From positions 310,001-374,000 of the forward strand of contig DASXDT010000005.1 of the NCBI GenBank assembly GCA_036490475.1: a stretch of DNA of 64,000 bases, written 5' to 3'. The notes under the pieces are model-generated. The model saw nothing but the letters and a program-made list of their open reading frames with translations, did not search any database and was not told where the DNA came from. This document shows positions 33,263 through 42,057 of this stretch, in pieces. Origin of the DNA: Candidatus Tumulicola sp. (GTDB taxonomy: Bacteria > Vulcanimicrobiota > Vulcanimicrobiia > Vulcanimicrobiales > Vulcanimicrobiaceae). A program made the translations under genes and the position numbers. Position 1 is the stretch's first letter. Every line of letters begins with the position of its first letter.

Positions 33263-34758
33263 TAGATCAGAGCTCCCGGTGAACAGCCAGTGTGCGATTC
33301 GAAAGCAGTCTTTACGACGTCAGCGCTCGTTCGCCGACGACGCGCAATTCTGACGGCCAATGCGTGCATGGCCTGCTCGCGTGCCGCGGATCCCCTCAAG
33401 AGATGTTGCATCTCCTTCGTAAAGCGTGCCACCGTTACACCCGTTTTCACATCGTTCGGCACGTTTGGTGCGGGTTCCAAGACCCACACTGCTCGTGGTC
33501 CGTGCGAGAGTGTCCAGAAATCCCGGCGCATCGTCCCGATGGTCGCGTTGAACCCCAAGTCGGCACCTACGCCTTCGTACAGCGATCGCAGGTCCTTCGA
33601 GAACGAAATAGCCCCTTCGATGTAGGGCTTGTTTTCGAGCCATAGGACGAGCATCAGCAACAGCAGAGCGCCGTCGTCGAAGACCCGCTCGACGCTCCAT
33701 ATCAATCCTTCGATCGAGGAGGTTTGCGGCAACGAACCAATGGCCTTGCGCACCGCTTCGCCAATGGTATCATCGCTTGTTGGTACCGGCGCCGGGCGTG
33801 GGTTATATTTTACTGGTGGAGCACCGCTCAAGTCGTTCAGCGCTACGAGCAGATTGACAACCGCGTCGCGTATTGAGTCTGAGCGACTGAACCGGATGAC
33901 ATTTGCTTCTAGCGGTCCGAAGAGCTGAAGACGCGCCGCCGCCCAACCCATATCATGAAACAGGTTCACTCGCTCAGGTGTCGGCGAGTGCTGGTCGGCT
34001 ATCTCCAAAAGCGACGAGGTATCAACGGCCCGTAGCATTCGTTTAATCCGCGTCCTGCTTTCGGGATCGAAATAAACCGGCAGCTGCAATGAAAATAGCG
34101 AATCAAATGGCGGTGCGACGCCGGCGGCCAGCGCCAAATCAAATAGCAGCGACGCGTCGGTTATCGCTTCAGTCACCTCGTCGAACGTAATCGTGTTTCC
34201 GACGGGCTCCCACTTCGCCGTAAAGGCGCTGCACTCGCGTTGGAGACGAAGATGAACAATCCAATTCGCGAGACGGTGTCCAATGTTGTCGCTCGCGGTT
34301 CCGATTAGCTGCGAAAGCAGTTTGCTCCAAGCGCTCTCGAGACCGTCTGACGTCTTCGCTTCGCATGCTAGCTCGTAAATATACAGATACACGTAAGAAG
34401 CGTCCGCGTCGAGCCGCGTACCTTCTTCGTACCGTCGACGCCAATATCTGAAGTACGCTTGCTGGTCAAGGTCCAGCATCCCGTAAGCCGTGTAGTACAT
34501 GACGCACCGTGGCATCCTGACCTCCGGTGCATCGTCACGCGGTGGGAATTTCTGCGGATCGACGCCACGCACGCTACGACTGACAGCGGTTGCTGCACGC
34601 AGCGACGTTCGAGGTTTCGGACTCGCTTTGTCCGACACCGAGCGCTGGCTCGGGTGCCACCCCGCGGAGGAGCGGCTCGGCCGCGGCGCTGGCGCCCGGG
34701 CATGCCGAACCAGCGCCACCACGATCCAGACGGCTATCCCCACCAGCAGGATCCACAC
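33262..34758 (-). CDS. Membrane-anchored TerB_N-domain protein (TerB_N-like paralogue B)
   Basis: 498 residues, GTG start with GGGAG just upstream. One N-terminal transmembrane helix (WILLVGIAVWIVVALV, residues 2-17) is followed by a basic, disordered linker to about residue 70. The TerB_N-like module follows (QQAYFRYWRRRYEEGTRLDA-YVYLYIYELAC). The rest parallels the paralogue at 28516-29799: HRLANWIVHLRLQREC, LLVALNDLSGAP, KPYIEGAISFSKDLRSLYEG and RFTKEMQHLLRGSAAREQA. The anchor differs from paralogue A and could tether the complex to the inner membrane. It is the first gene of the leftward operon, divergent from nurA. Confidence 0.72.
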   Translation of the reverse strand: MWILLVGIAVWIVVALVRHARAPAPRPSRSSAGWHPSQRSVSDKASPKPRTSLRAATAVSRSVRGVDPQKFPPRDDAPEVRMPRCVMYYTAYGMLDLDQQAYFRYWRRRYEEGTRLDADASYVYLYIYELACEAKTSDGLESAWSKLLSQLIGTASDNIGHRLANWIVHLRLQRECSAFTAKWEPVGNTITFDEVTEAITDASLLFDLALAAGVAPPFDSLFSLQLPVYFDPESRTRIKRMLRAVDTSSLLEIADQHSPTPERVNLFHDMGWAAARLQLFGPLEANVIRFSRSDSIRDAVVNLLVALNDLSGAPPVKYNPRPAPVPTSDDTIGEAVRKAIGSLPQTSSIEGLIWSVERVFDDGALLLLMLVLWLENKPYIEGAISFSKDLRSLYEGVGADLGFNATIGTMRRDFWTLSHGPRAVWVLEPAPNVPNDVKTGVTVARFTKEMQHLLRGSAAREQAMHALAVRIARRRRTSADVVKTAFESHTGCSPGALI

Positions 34759-35062
34759 GCGCTCCCTTTATTGGTCCCCCGTCTCACGACCCGCTCGGTT
34801 GGCGGCGCGATATTCAGCCGGGCCGTCGCGAGGAAAATCGGGCGCCTTCCCCGAGAGTTGACGCAAATTCCCGACGCTGCCGAACGAGAAGTGCCAGGCG
34901 TATGGCACGACACCGTGCTAGATCTGGTCACATGAGCAACTGCTCCACGGCAGCCGACCCGGAAACGCAGTACACCCGATGCGGCTGCCCGAAGGATACC
35001 GACCGACCTCGCGCCTCTATCGAGGCGCGGTGGCTGCCGTTGCGGGGGAAGGGCGAGCCTCG
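34759..35062. promoter_or_regulatory. Divergent promoter region between the two operons of the element
   Basis: About 300 bp separating the leftward TerB_N/BrxD/helicase operon from the rightward nurA-herA-mre11-rad50 operon. No reliable -10/-35 pair or operator palindrome can be singled out by eye; TTGACG at 34856-34861 is a possible -35 for the rightward operon but lacks a convincing -10. No regulator gene is encoded in the element. Confidence 0.4.
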
Positions 35063-36061
35063 ATGAGCGATCAGATCGTCGATCCCACGACCACGGAAGG
35101 CTCCGAAATTTTCGTCGAGCCCTGGTCGAGCGCGTACGACAGCCCCATGCAGATCGACGAGGATGCCGAGGCCGGCGGCGCAGAGATCATGCCCGAGGAA
35201 GGCTTTGCGTTTGTCGCGCCGACCCCCGCCGAGCCGATCGCGATCGCGTTCGTTGATGGCGTCCGCCGCCAGGAAGCCGCCGTTTCGACCTACGTCGACG
35301 GGCACGTCTTACCGGGAATTACCGGCGCCTATGGAGTCGGCGCGGTAATCTGCGAACCGGACAAGACGCCGATATTTTCGTCTGAAATCGTCGAGCGACT
35401 CCTCGTCTGGTCACGTGGCGGTAAGGGAACCTTACTGCCTCTGGCCGGCGGGTGGTCGTGGAAGGAGGCCGTCAGCTCCGATGCCCACCCCGGAGCGCCG
35501 ATGCGCAGACTCCAGGAAATGATGCGGCAGAAGGAAGCGACCCTTGGCGACCAGCTCGCCCAGGAAGGCTATCTCGTCCTTCTGGACGGCACACTGTGGT
35601 TCGCTTCTACCTACGACAAGCGCAACATCGCTGGCTACGTCAAGACCCACCACGTCCGGCTTCTCCCCGAAGCTGAATCAAAGCAGCTGCCCGAGCTGCC
35701 CGCGGGTTGGCGAACGAGCCTCTTCCGGTTAACGCGCTCGAATCGATACGGCCTGTATCTCCGCCTAGCTCCCCGTGGTCCGTATGCTCCGCCGATGGCC
35801 GGTATCGTGCGCTTGGAATTTGCTGGGTCGTTGCCGCTCGACGAAGCTCGCGCAATGGCACACCGCTTTGCCGTTACGCTACCGCGGTTCGCCGGTGTCG
35901 CACACGCGGACCCGCGCGCGCCGCAAAACCTACAGCCCATCGGAGCGCTCGAAACTCGCCTACGCCACCTTCTCGGTGATTCGCAACTCGCTGAACGAGC
36001 GGCGCGCGACGCCGTGGCCGCCCACGCCCGCAACGGTAATGGAGAACGTCATGGAACGTAA
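35063..36061 (+). CDS. nurA: NurA-like 5'-3' nuclease
   Basis: 332 residues from ATG 35063; an upstream in-frame ATG at 34979 would add 28 Arg-rich residues and is less likely. NurA landmarks: AIAFVDGVRRQE (near 58-69) carrying the first metal-binding Asp, GYLVLLDGTLWFAST (near 170) with the second, and IAGYVKTHH (near 190) with the conserved Lys. NurA trims 5' strands at DNA ends as a ring stacked on the HerA hexamer. It overlaps herA by 11 nt. Sequence is divergent from archaeal NurA, so the assignment leans on the motifs plus its HerA/Mre11/Rad50 neighbours. Confidence 0.7.
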   Translation: MSDQIVDPTTTEGSEIFVEPWSSAYDSPMQIDEDAEAGGAEIMPEEGFAFVAPTPAEPIAIAFVDGVRRQEAAVSTYVDGHVLPGITGAYGVGAVICEPDKTPIFSSEIVERLLVWSRGGKGTLLPLAGGWSWKEAVSSDAHPGAPMRRLQEMMRQKEATLGDQLAQEGYLVLLDGTLWFASTYDKRNIAGYVKTHHVRLLPEAESKQLPELPAGWRTSLFRLTRSNRYGLYLRLAPRGPYAPPMAGIVRLEFAGSLPLDEARAMAHRFAVTLPRFAGVAHADPRAPQNLQPIGALETRLRHLLGDSQLAERAARDAVAAHARNGNGERHGT

Positions 36062-37844
36062 CGACAATCTTCTCGGGTACATCGATGGCTCTACTAACGC
36101 TACAACGCAGCGCTTCGAAGTGGTGCTGGCCGACCACGCGGTCGTTCAACTGGACGATCTCGTCGTCGTGCGACAAACGCTCGCCGACGGATCGGGCGAA
36201 TTGACGCACTTCGGAATCGTCGTCGAAGGGGTGGGTCTCATCGAAGGCGCGCGGCTCGCCAGCGATACGCAGCGCATCTGCGGCACGAAAACAATGCCGG
36301 GCCAACGGGTTCGCAAGATCGTCGTTCAGATTCTGCGAGTGGACCCGGAGCGATGGATGCCGCCGCTACCCGGTGCGCGCGCCGAACTCGCGCGCGGTGT
36401 ACAACGTGAGATGGCGCTCTTCCAGGATCGTATGGAAGAAAACCGCTTGGCGCTGGGCCTTGACCACCTCGACGAACCGGTCTACGTAGATTGGAGCTTC
36501 TTCAACGGCGACAAAGGCGGCCATCTGTCAATCAGTGGCATCTCGGGCGTTGCGACCAAGACGTCCTACGCACTTTTCGCTCTCTATATGTTGCTGGAGA
36601 CGGATGCCGGTCGGCGGCTACTCGGCAATTATGTAGGACGCACTAAAGCGGTAGTGTTCAACGTTAAGGGCGAGGACTTGCTGCACATCGATCGTCCCAA
36701 TCGCAAGTTCGAAGGCGACGCTCGGGCTCGCGAGATGTGGGCGGCGCTAGGCGTCGACAATCCACAACCGTTTCGCAGCGTACGTCTCTTCGTGCCCCCG
36801 CTGCCCGGTGCCGGAGACGGCCCACTAGCGGCTCGCGTCGGACATCGTCGCGACAGCGAATACACGATTTACGGGTGGACGCCGGTGGAATTCGTCCGAC
36901 GTGGGCTGCTCCAGTATGTCTTTGCCGACGCGCGCGAACAAAACCAAGTCTCCTTCGTCGTCGAGCATGTTCGTGCGCTGCTCGCTCGCCACGCAGTCGC
37001 ATCATCAACGCATCCGGGCGCCGTCATTCTCAAGGCATACCCAGTGGCCGGCCGCGGGCGGGATTTCGAGCGTGCCTCGGACCTGCTCAACCGCGCGGCC
37101 GCCGAACCCGAAGAACCGGGCGACACCGTCATTGAGGATTTCTCTGATCTTATTTCGGCGCTCGAAGACCGGTTCGATGATAATCTGGGTGCTCCGTGGG
37201 CCTCGGCACGTCTGGCCCCCGCTACGATCGATGCGTTCCTGCGGCGCTTGATCGCCATGAGTCGGCGCATGGGTCATCTCGTGAATCGCCAAGCGCGCAC
37301 GCTTGAGCTCTCGGACACCGTCAACGTCGTCGACATCCACAGCCTGCATGACGACGCGCAGCGCTTCGTTGTAGGCTCGCTTCTCGATCAGGTCTGGCAA
37401 GAAAAGCAGACGGGCGGGCGCGAACCGCTGCGCTTCATTGTCCTTGATGAGCTCAACAAATACGCGCCGCGCGAGGGTCGCAGTCCGATCAAAGAAATGC
37501 TGGTCGACATCGCAGCGCGCGGTCGCAGTCTTGGCGTCATCCTCGTCGGGTGTCAGCAGAACGCCGGTCGCGTTGAGAGCACGATTGTCGACAACGCCTC
37601 CATCAAGGTTGTCGGGCGTCTGGACGCAAGCCACGCCGACGACTACAAATTCCTTTCAGCCGAACTACGCCAGCGCGCGGTGCGCTTTTTGCCGGGAACG
37701 ATGGTGATCGACCAGCCCGTCGTACCGGCGCCGATTCCCATTGTGTTTCCCTTCCCGCCGTATGCCACGAACGTCGCCGAGGACCCGATCGGCGCGAACG
37801 ATATGCCGGCCGGCATCGACCCGGTCGACCAGGTCGCGCCTTAG
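36051..37844 (+). CDS. herA: HerA-like hexameric DNA translocase
   Basis: 597 residues from ATG 36051, which has GGAG six bases upstream; the longer open frame to 35775 runs inside nurA. The N-terminal HAS-barrel is GYIDGSTNATTQRFEVVLAD ... GELTHFGIVVEG. The ATPase core shows Walker A GISGVATKTSYALF (about 163-176), Walker B RFIVLDELNKYAPRE and a Gln sensor VGCQQNAGRV. HerA pumps DNA into NurA during end resection. The stop is one base before the mre11 start. Bacterial HerA is often found in anti-phage loci with a nuclease partner, here NurA. Confidence 0.85.
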   Translation: MERNDNLLGYIDGSTNATTQRFEVVLADHAVVQLDDLVVVRQTLADGSGELTHFGIVVEGVGLIEGARLASDTQRICGTKTMPGQRVRKIVVQILRVDPERWMPPLPGARAELARGVQREMALFQDRMEENRLALGLDHLDEPVYVDWSFFNGDKGGHLSISGISGVATKTSYALFALYMLLETDAGRRLLGNYVGRTKAVVFNVKGEDLLHIDRPNRKFEGDARAREMWAALGVDNPQPFRSVRLFVPPLPGAGDGPLAARVGHRRDSEYTIYGWTPVEFVRRGLLQYVFADAREQNQVSFVVEHVRALLARHAVASSTHPGAVILKAYPVAGRGRDFERASDLLNRAAAEPEEPGDTVIEDFSDLISALEDRFDDNLGAPWASARLAPATIDAFLRRLIAMSRRMGHLVNRQARTLELSDTVNVVDIHSLHDDAQRFVVGSLLDQVWQEKQTGGREPLRFIVLDELNKYAPREGRSPIKEMLVDIAARGRSLGVILVGCQQNAGRVESTIVDNASIKVVGRLDASHADDYKFLSAELRQRAVRFLPGTMVIDQPVVPAPIPIVFPFPPYATNVAEDPIGANDMPAGIDPVDQVAP

Positions 37845-37845
37845 G

Positions 37846-39072
37846 ATGCGACTGCTCCACACGTCTGACTGGCACATCGGCGTCGCTCACCACGGCGTTG
37901 ATCGGCGTGCCGATCACGAACGGGTTTTTGCGCAAATAAAGGCGCTCGCGATTGAGGAGAAAGTCGACGCTATTCTCAATACCGGCGACCTCTTCGACAA
38001 CCCTTATCCAAACCTAGACACGTTAATGTTCGGATGGTCGGTGCTGGAAGAGCTGGCTTCATTGAACGTTCCGATGATCGTCGTCTGCGGGAATCACGAC
38101 AGCGAGAAGCTCTTCCAGTTGATGAGTACGATCCTGAAGAGACGCTTGAAGATTTACTTCATCGATCGCTCGACGCTTCAGGAGCGCCAGGCAGGCGTCG
38201 TTCATCTCCCGACAGCGGCCGGCGAAGTCCTCAAAGTCGCCGCAGTGCCATTCGTTAAGCGCAGCAGCTACATCCGCGAGTATCTGGAGGGCGATCCGGA
38301 TCGCGCGAGCCTGAAATACGGTGATGCCGTCGGCTCTCTTGAGAAAACCGTTGGCGACTGGCTCAAAGTCGATTACGATGCGAAACGCGACGTCACGGTC
38401 TTCGCTGCTCACCTTCTGGTCGACGGGGCGCAAGTCGCCAACAGCGAGTATGAACTCTATCGTTCACGCGACTTCGTGACGTTTCCCGAGCGCATTCCGA
38501 ATGCCGACTACATCGCATTCGGGCACATCCACAAACCGCAGCAGATTGGGAATTTGGAGCACGCGCGATACGCAGGGTCGCCGATTCCGATCGATTTCGG
38601 CGAGGTCGGTGATCGCAAGCTGGTATATCTCGTGAGCGGCGAGCCGGGGCGCCCCATGAAGATTGAGGAACGCACGCTCGATATCGGCAGACGCCTCATC
38701 GACATCGAGGGGACGCTCGACGACATACGCGCGAAGGCGGAAGCCTATGCCGGCACGATCGCGCGCGTAAAGGTACGCGTTACTGAACCAATCCCTCAGC
38801 TGGAGACCCAAGTCGCCGAGCTGCTGCCGGATACGGTGATCTGCAGGGTAAGTGCGCAGTTTCCGCGGCCGGATGGCGCGATCACCTTGGATGGGGATAC
38901 CGGGTGTTCGGAACCTTCAATGAACGAACTCTTCGAACAGTATCTCCAGGAGCATCCCACTCTCGGCGATACCGAGCGCATCGCGCGCTACTTCCGAGAG
39001 CTCCTGTCGGATGTGGAACATGGTGATGACGGCAACGAGCGCTTCGCCGGTCTTGACGAGATGATTCCATGA
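37846..39072 (+). CDS. sbcD: Mre11/SbcD-family nuclease
   Basis: 408 residues. Calcineurin-like phosphoesterase motifs: I SDWHIG (7-12), II GDLFD, III GNHD, IV VFAAHLLVDG, V AFGHIHKPQ, with the ordinary Mn-binding residues. A C-terminal capping and Rad50-binding region ends near residue 380. Mre11 is a 3'-5' exonuclease and endonuclease controlled by Rad50. ATG follows the herA stop with one base between, and its own stop overlaps the rad50 start (ATGA). Confidence 0.92.
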   Translation: MRLLHTSDWHIGVAHHGVDRRADHERVFAQIKALAIEEKVDAILNTGDLFDNPYPNLDTLMFGWSVLEELASLNVPMIVVCGNHDSEKLFQLMSTILKRRLKIYFIDRSTLQERQAGVVHLPTAAGEVLKVAAVPFVKRSSYIREYLEGDPDRASLKYGDAVGSLEKTVGDWLKVDYDAKRDVTVFAAHLLVDGAQVANSEYELYRSRDFVTFPERIPNADYIAFGHIHKPQQIGNLEHARYAGSPIPIDFGEVGDRKLVYLVSGEPGRPMKIEERTLDIGRRLIDIEGTLDDIRAKAEAYAGTIARVKVRVTEPIPQLETQVAELLPDTVICRVSAQFPRPDGAITLDGDTGCSEPSMNELFEQYLQEHPTLGDTERIARYFRELLSDVEHGDDGNERFAGLDEMIP

Positions 39073-42023
39073 AGCCCATTGCCATCTCGCTGCAGAACTT
39101 TCGCAGCTTCCGCACAAAGCGCGATCTTTCGTTCGAGGGCAAAACCATCTTCGGGTTGGTCGGTGATACCGGCGTCGGCAAAACGTCGGTCCTCGAGGCC
39201 ATCACATACGCGCTCTACAACCGTTCTACGTGGGAAGGCCGCGGCGTTACCGATCTCATCGCCAAAGGCACACGGACGATGTCCGTTGAGTTCGCCTTCG
39301 AGGTCGACGGGCAGAAATACACGATCGTCCGACAGACCGGCCAAGCCGGAACCAACGCCCGCATTTGGTCAGAAGACCGTACCGTTGATACCAGCAACGC
39401 CGACGCGGTGACCGAGCAGGTACGCAAGATTCTGCACATGGACGCCGAGACGTTTCTCCACACCGTGTTGCTTCCGCAAGGGCGTCATGCGGAGTTGCTA
39501 ACCGCGAAGTCGCGCAACCGAAACGAGATTCTCATGGACCTCTTTCGGCTCAAGGATCTCGCAAAGGTGCTGGAGCTGACGCGTCGTCACGAGGCCCGGG
39601 CCGAGACCGAGCTGCGCCTGTTGGGCGTGCAGCGCGCAGAGTGCGGAGCGAATCCGCATGAAGCTGAGGAAGCGACGGCGGTGGAACTCACGCGCGCGAA
39701 AGCGCGTCTTAAAGACATCTCCAAGGCGGTCGTGCGCGATACCAAACTCGAGCAGGACGTTGCGAAGATCAACGAGCAGCTCGCCGGCGAAACGCGGCTT
39801 CTCTCCACGTTCGAGCAGACCGCTTCGATTCTCGATGGGCTCGCCACGATCGCCACGAAATCGACTGAGCTTACGGCCATCGTCACCGCAGCAAGGCAAC
39901 GCGCGCTGCAGGCGCAGGAGATTCTGCGAGTAGCGCAAGCCGGTGCTGAGGAACTCCGACGGGTTGAAGCCGATGCAGATACGTTGCGGACGATTCAGCG
40001 TTCGCTTGAGGCGCTAGCGGCGGCGGCTCGGACGATAGAAGGGCTTCGGGCAGACATCGAACGCCACGGCCTCTCAATCGCCCAGAACGAAACCCAACTT
40101 GCCGAGCTGCGCGATCCGATCAAGGCGAAGACCAAAGAGCGCGTCGATGTCGAACGCGCTATTGATCAGGCCGACAAACAGGCCGCTGCCTTGCGGACAC
40201 GTCGTGAAACGCTCGAGACTACTGCGAAGGCGTTTCAGGATGCTCAAAGTACGCTGACGATTGCGCAGGCGAGCGTCGCAGAGACTCGAGCACGAATAGA
40301 GGGGCTTCGGGCCAAGCTTTCGGCCGCGCAGCAGGCCGTGAGCGAAGCGGCGGAGCGACGTGACACTGCCGACGACGCGGCGCAACGGCATCGTGTCGGA
40401 AACGAGATTGCGGCGATCGCCGGTCATCTGCACGTCGGCGATGATTGTCCGATATGTCATCGAGCATTGCCGAAGGCCTTCCAGACGCCGCGCAGTGAAG
40501 ACCTTGAGGCAGCCACGAAGGCAGCAACGGAAGAGCGTACGGCCTTCGACATCGCGCAACGACACGCAAGTATGATCGAGGGAGAGCTCAAGACGCAACC
40601 GCCGCAGTTGGCTCGTTCCGAGCAAGCCTTGGCCGCCGCCGAAGCGACACTCGCTCACGTGCAAAACAAAATGGACGCCGCACGCGCGGAGGATTTACGA
40701 GAGCCGGAGCTGATTGCTTCCGAGCTGCGACGAGCCTTGGAAGAGACCGAAGAGCGGTTGCGCTCGTCCCGTGAAACGATATCGCAGGTCGATGGCGAGC
40801 TGAGTCGGATGCGTGGCGTCGAGATTCGCCTGTCGACTAGCATTGAGAGCGCGCGTATGGAACTGACTCGCGTACAAGAACAGCTCGACGGAGCCGTTGC
40901 TAAGCAGCAGGCGCTGCGCGACGGGATTCCACAGAAGTACCGCGCGAAAACAGCCGACGAACCGCTGAACACGTACCTCGCCTCTGTCGCAGCCCGTATA
41001 GTAGAGGCTGAGCGCGTTCGCGACCGGATTGAAAAGGCGACGATGGATGTCGCTTCGTCGGTCCAAGTGCAAAGCGAGGCCGAATCTAAATACACGGCTG
41101 AAGTCGGCGAACCGCGAGTGCGCGCCTTCGAACAACTCAAGCCGATTGCCAAAGCTGCCGGGTGCGCTGATGCTCCGAAGACTGCCGGCGGCTTGGACGC
41201 CTGGAGCTTTTCGGTTTGGGAAACGGTTCAGCTCCGAATAGCCGACATCACGAAAGGCGTGGAGAGGCACCGCAGCAACATCGAGAAGGCGGTGCTCGAA
41301 CGTGCGGCGATCCGTGAGAAACTCGACGGCAAAGAGCCGCGACCTGCAGAAACCGCCGCAACGATTCACAAGACGCAAATGGAATCCGAACTCGAACGCG
41401 TACATGGATTAGCTTCGCGAGCCCGAGAGTGCGACGCGAAGATTGAACGTCTCGATCGCGTTCGCGCCGGATTAGCTGGACTGAAGGAAGCGCTCGGGGG
41501 CCGCGCACGTGCATTTCCCGCCTACGCCACCGCGCAACGACAGCAGCGACTTCTTCAGGAAGCCAACGTCATTCTACGCGAAATGAGCAAGCAGCGGTAC
41601 GAATTTACCGGCGACTTCGACCTTCTCGATTACGAAAGCAACGAGCAGCGCCCATCGCAGACGCTTTCGGGCGGGGAAAAGTTTCTCGCGAGCCTCGCGC
41701 TCTCTTTGGGCGCGGTAGAGATCGCTTCAAACAGTGGCAAGCGGATCGGGGCAATCTTTCTCGACGAAGGCTTCGATTCACTTGACGTGCACCGGTTGCG
41801 CTTAGCGATGCTGGAGCTACGCCGCCGCGCCGAGAAGGGCCGAATGATTGGGGTGATTACGCACGTTGAAGAGGTAAAGGAGTTTCTCAACGATACAATT
41901 GTTGTCTCTGCGGGACCCGATGGCAGTTACTTCACCGACACCGATGCAGTCTCAGAAGACGACGGTCTAGTACAAGGCCTCGTGTCACACCTTTCGGACG
42001 GCGGACCACTTACCGCCGCTTAG
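39069..42023 (+). CDS. sbcC: Rad50/SbcC-family ATPase with zinc hook
   Basis: 984 residues. N-terminal Walker A GLVGDTGVGKTS (29-40), long coiled coils, a zinc hook Cys-Pro-Ile-Cys at 460-463 (GDDCPICHRALP) and the C-terminal ABC signature TLSGGEKFLASLALSL are present, with Walker B IGAIFLDEGFDSLD. Rad50 tethers DNA ends and gates Mre11. Coiled-coil arms of about 270-300 residues each side of the hook place it in the size range of bacterial SbcC, though somewhat shorter than E. coli SbcC. It is the last gene of the rightward operon. Confidence 0.92.
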   Translation: MKPIAISLQNFRSFRTKRDLSFEGKTIFGLVGDTGVGKTSVLEAITYALYNRSTWEGRGVTDLIAKGTRTMSVEFAFEVDGQKYTIVRQTGQAGTNARIWSEDRTVDTSNADAVTEQVRKILHMDAETFLHTVLLPQGRHAELLTAKSRNRNEILMDLFRLKDLAKVLELTRRHEARAETELRLLGVQRAECGANPHEAEEATAVELTRAKARLKDISKAVVRDTKLEQDVAKINEQLAGETRLLSTFEQTASILDGLATIATKSTELTAIVTAARQRALQAQEILRVAQAGAEELRRVEADADTLRTIQRSLEALAAAARTIEGLRADIERHGLSIAQNETQLAELRDPIKAKTKERVDVERAIDQADKQAAALRTRRETLETTAKAFQDAQSTLTIAQASVAETRARIEGLRAKLSAAQQAVSEAAERRDTADDAAQRHRVGNEIAAIAGHLHVGDDCPICHRALPKAFQTPRSEDLEAATKAATEERTAFDIAQRHASMIEGELKTQPPQLARSEQALAAAEATLAHVQNKMDAARAEDLREPELIASELRRALEETEERLRSSRETISQVDGELSRMRGVEIRLSTSIESARMELTRVQEQLDGAVAKQQALRDGIPQKYRAKTADEPLNTYLASVAARIVEAERVRDRIEKATMDVASSVQVQSEAESKYTAEVGEPRVRAFEQLKPIAKAAGCADAPKTAGGLDAWSFSVWETVQLRIADITKGVERHRSNIEKAVLERAAIREKLDGKEPRPAETAATIHKTQMESELERVHGLASRARECDAKIERLDRVRAGLAGLKEALGGRARAFPAYATAQRQQRLLQEANVILREMSKQRYEFTGDFDLLDYESNEQRPSQTLSGGEKFLASLALSLGAVEIASNSGKRIGAIFLDEGFDSLDVHRLRLAMLELRRRAEKGRMIGVITHVEEVKEFLNDTIVVSAGPDGSYFTDTDAVSEDDGLVQGLVSHLSDGGPLTAA

Positions 42024-42057
42024 AGAGGCGCGGATCTGCCCACTTGTCCGCGAATCT

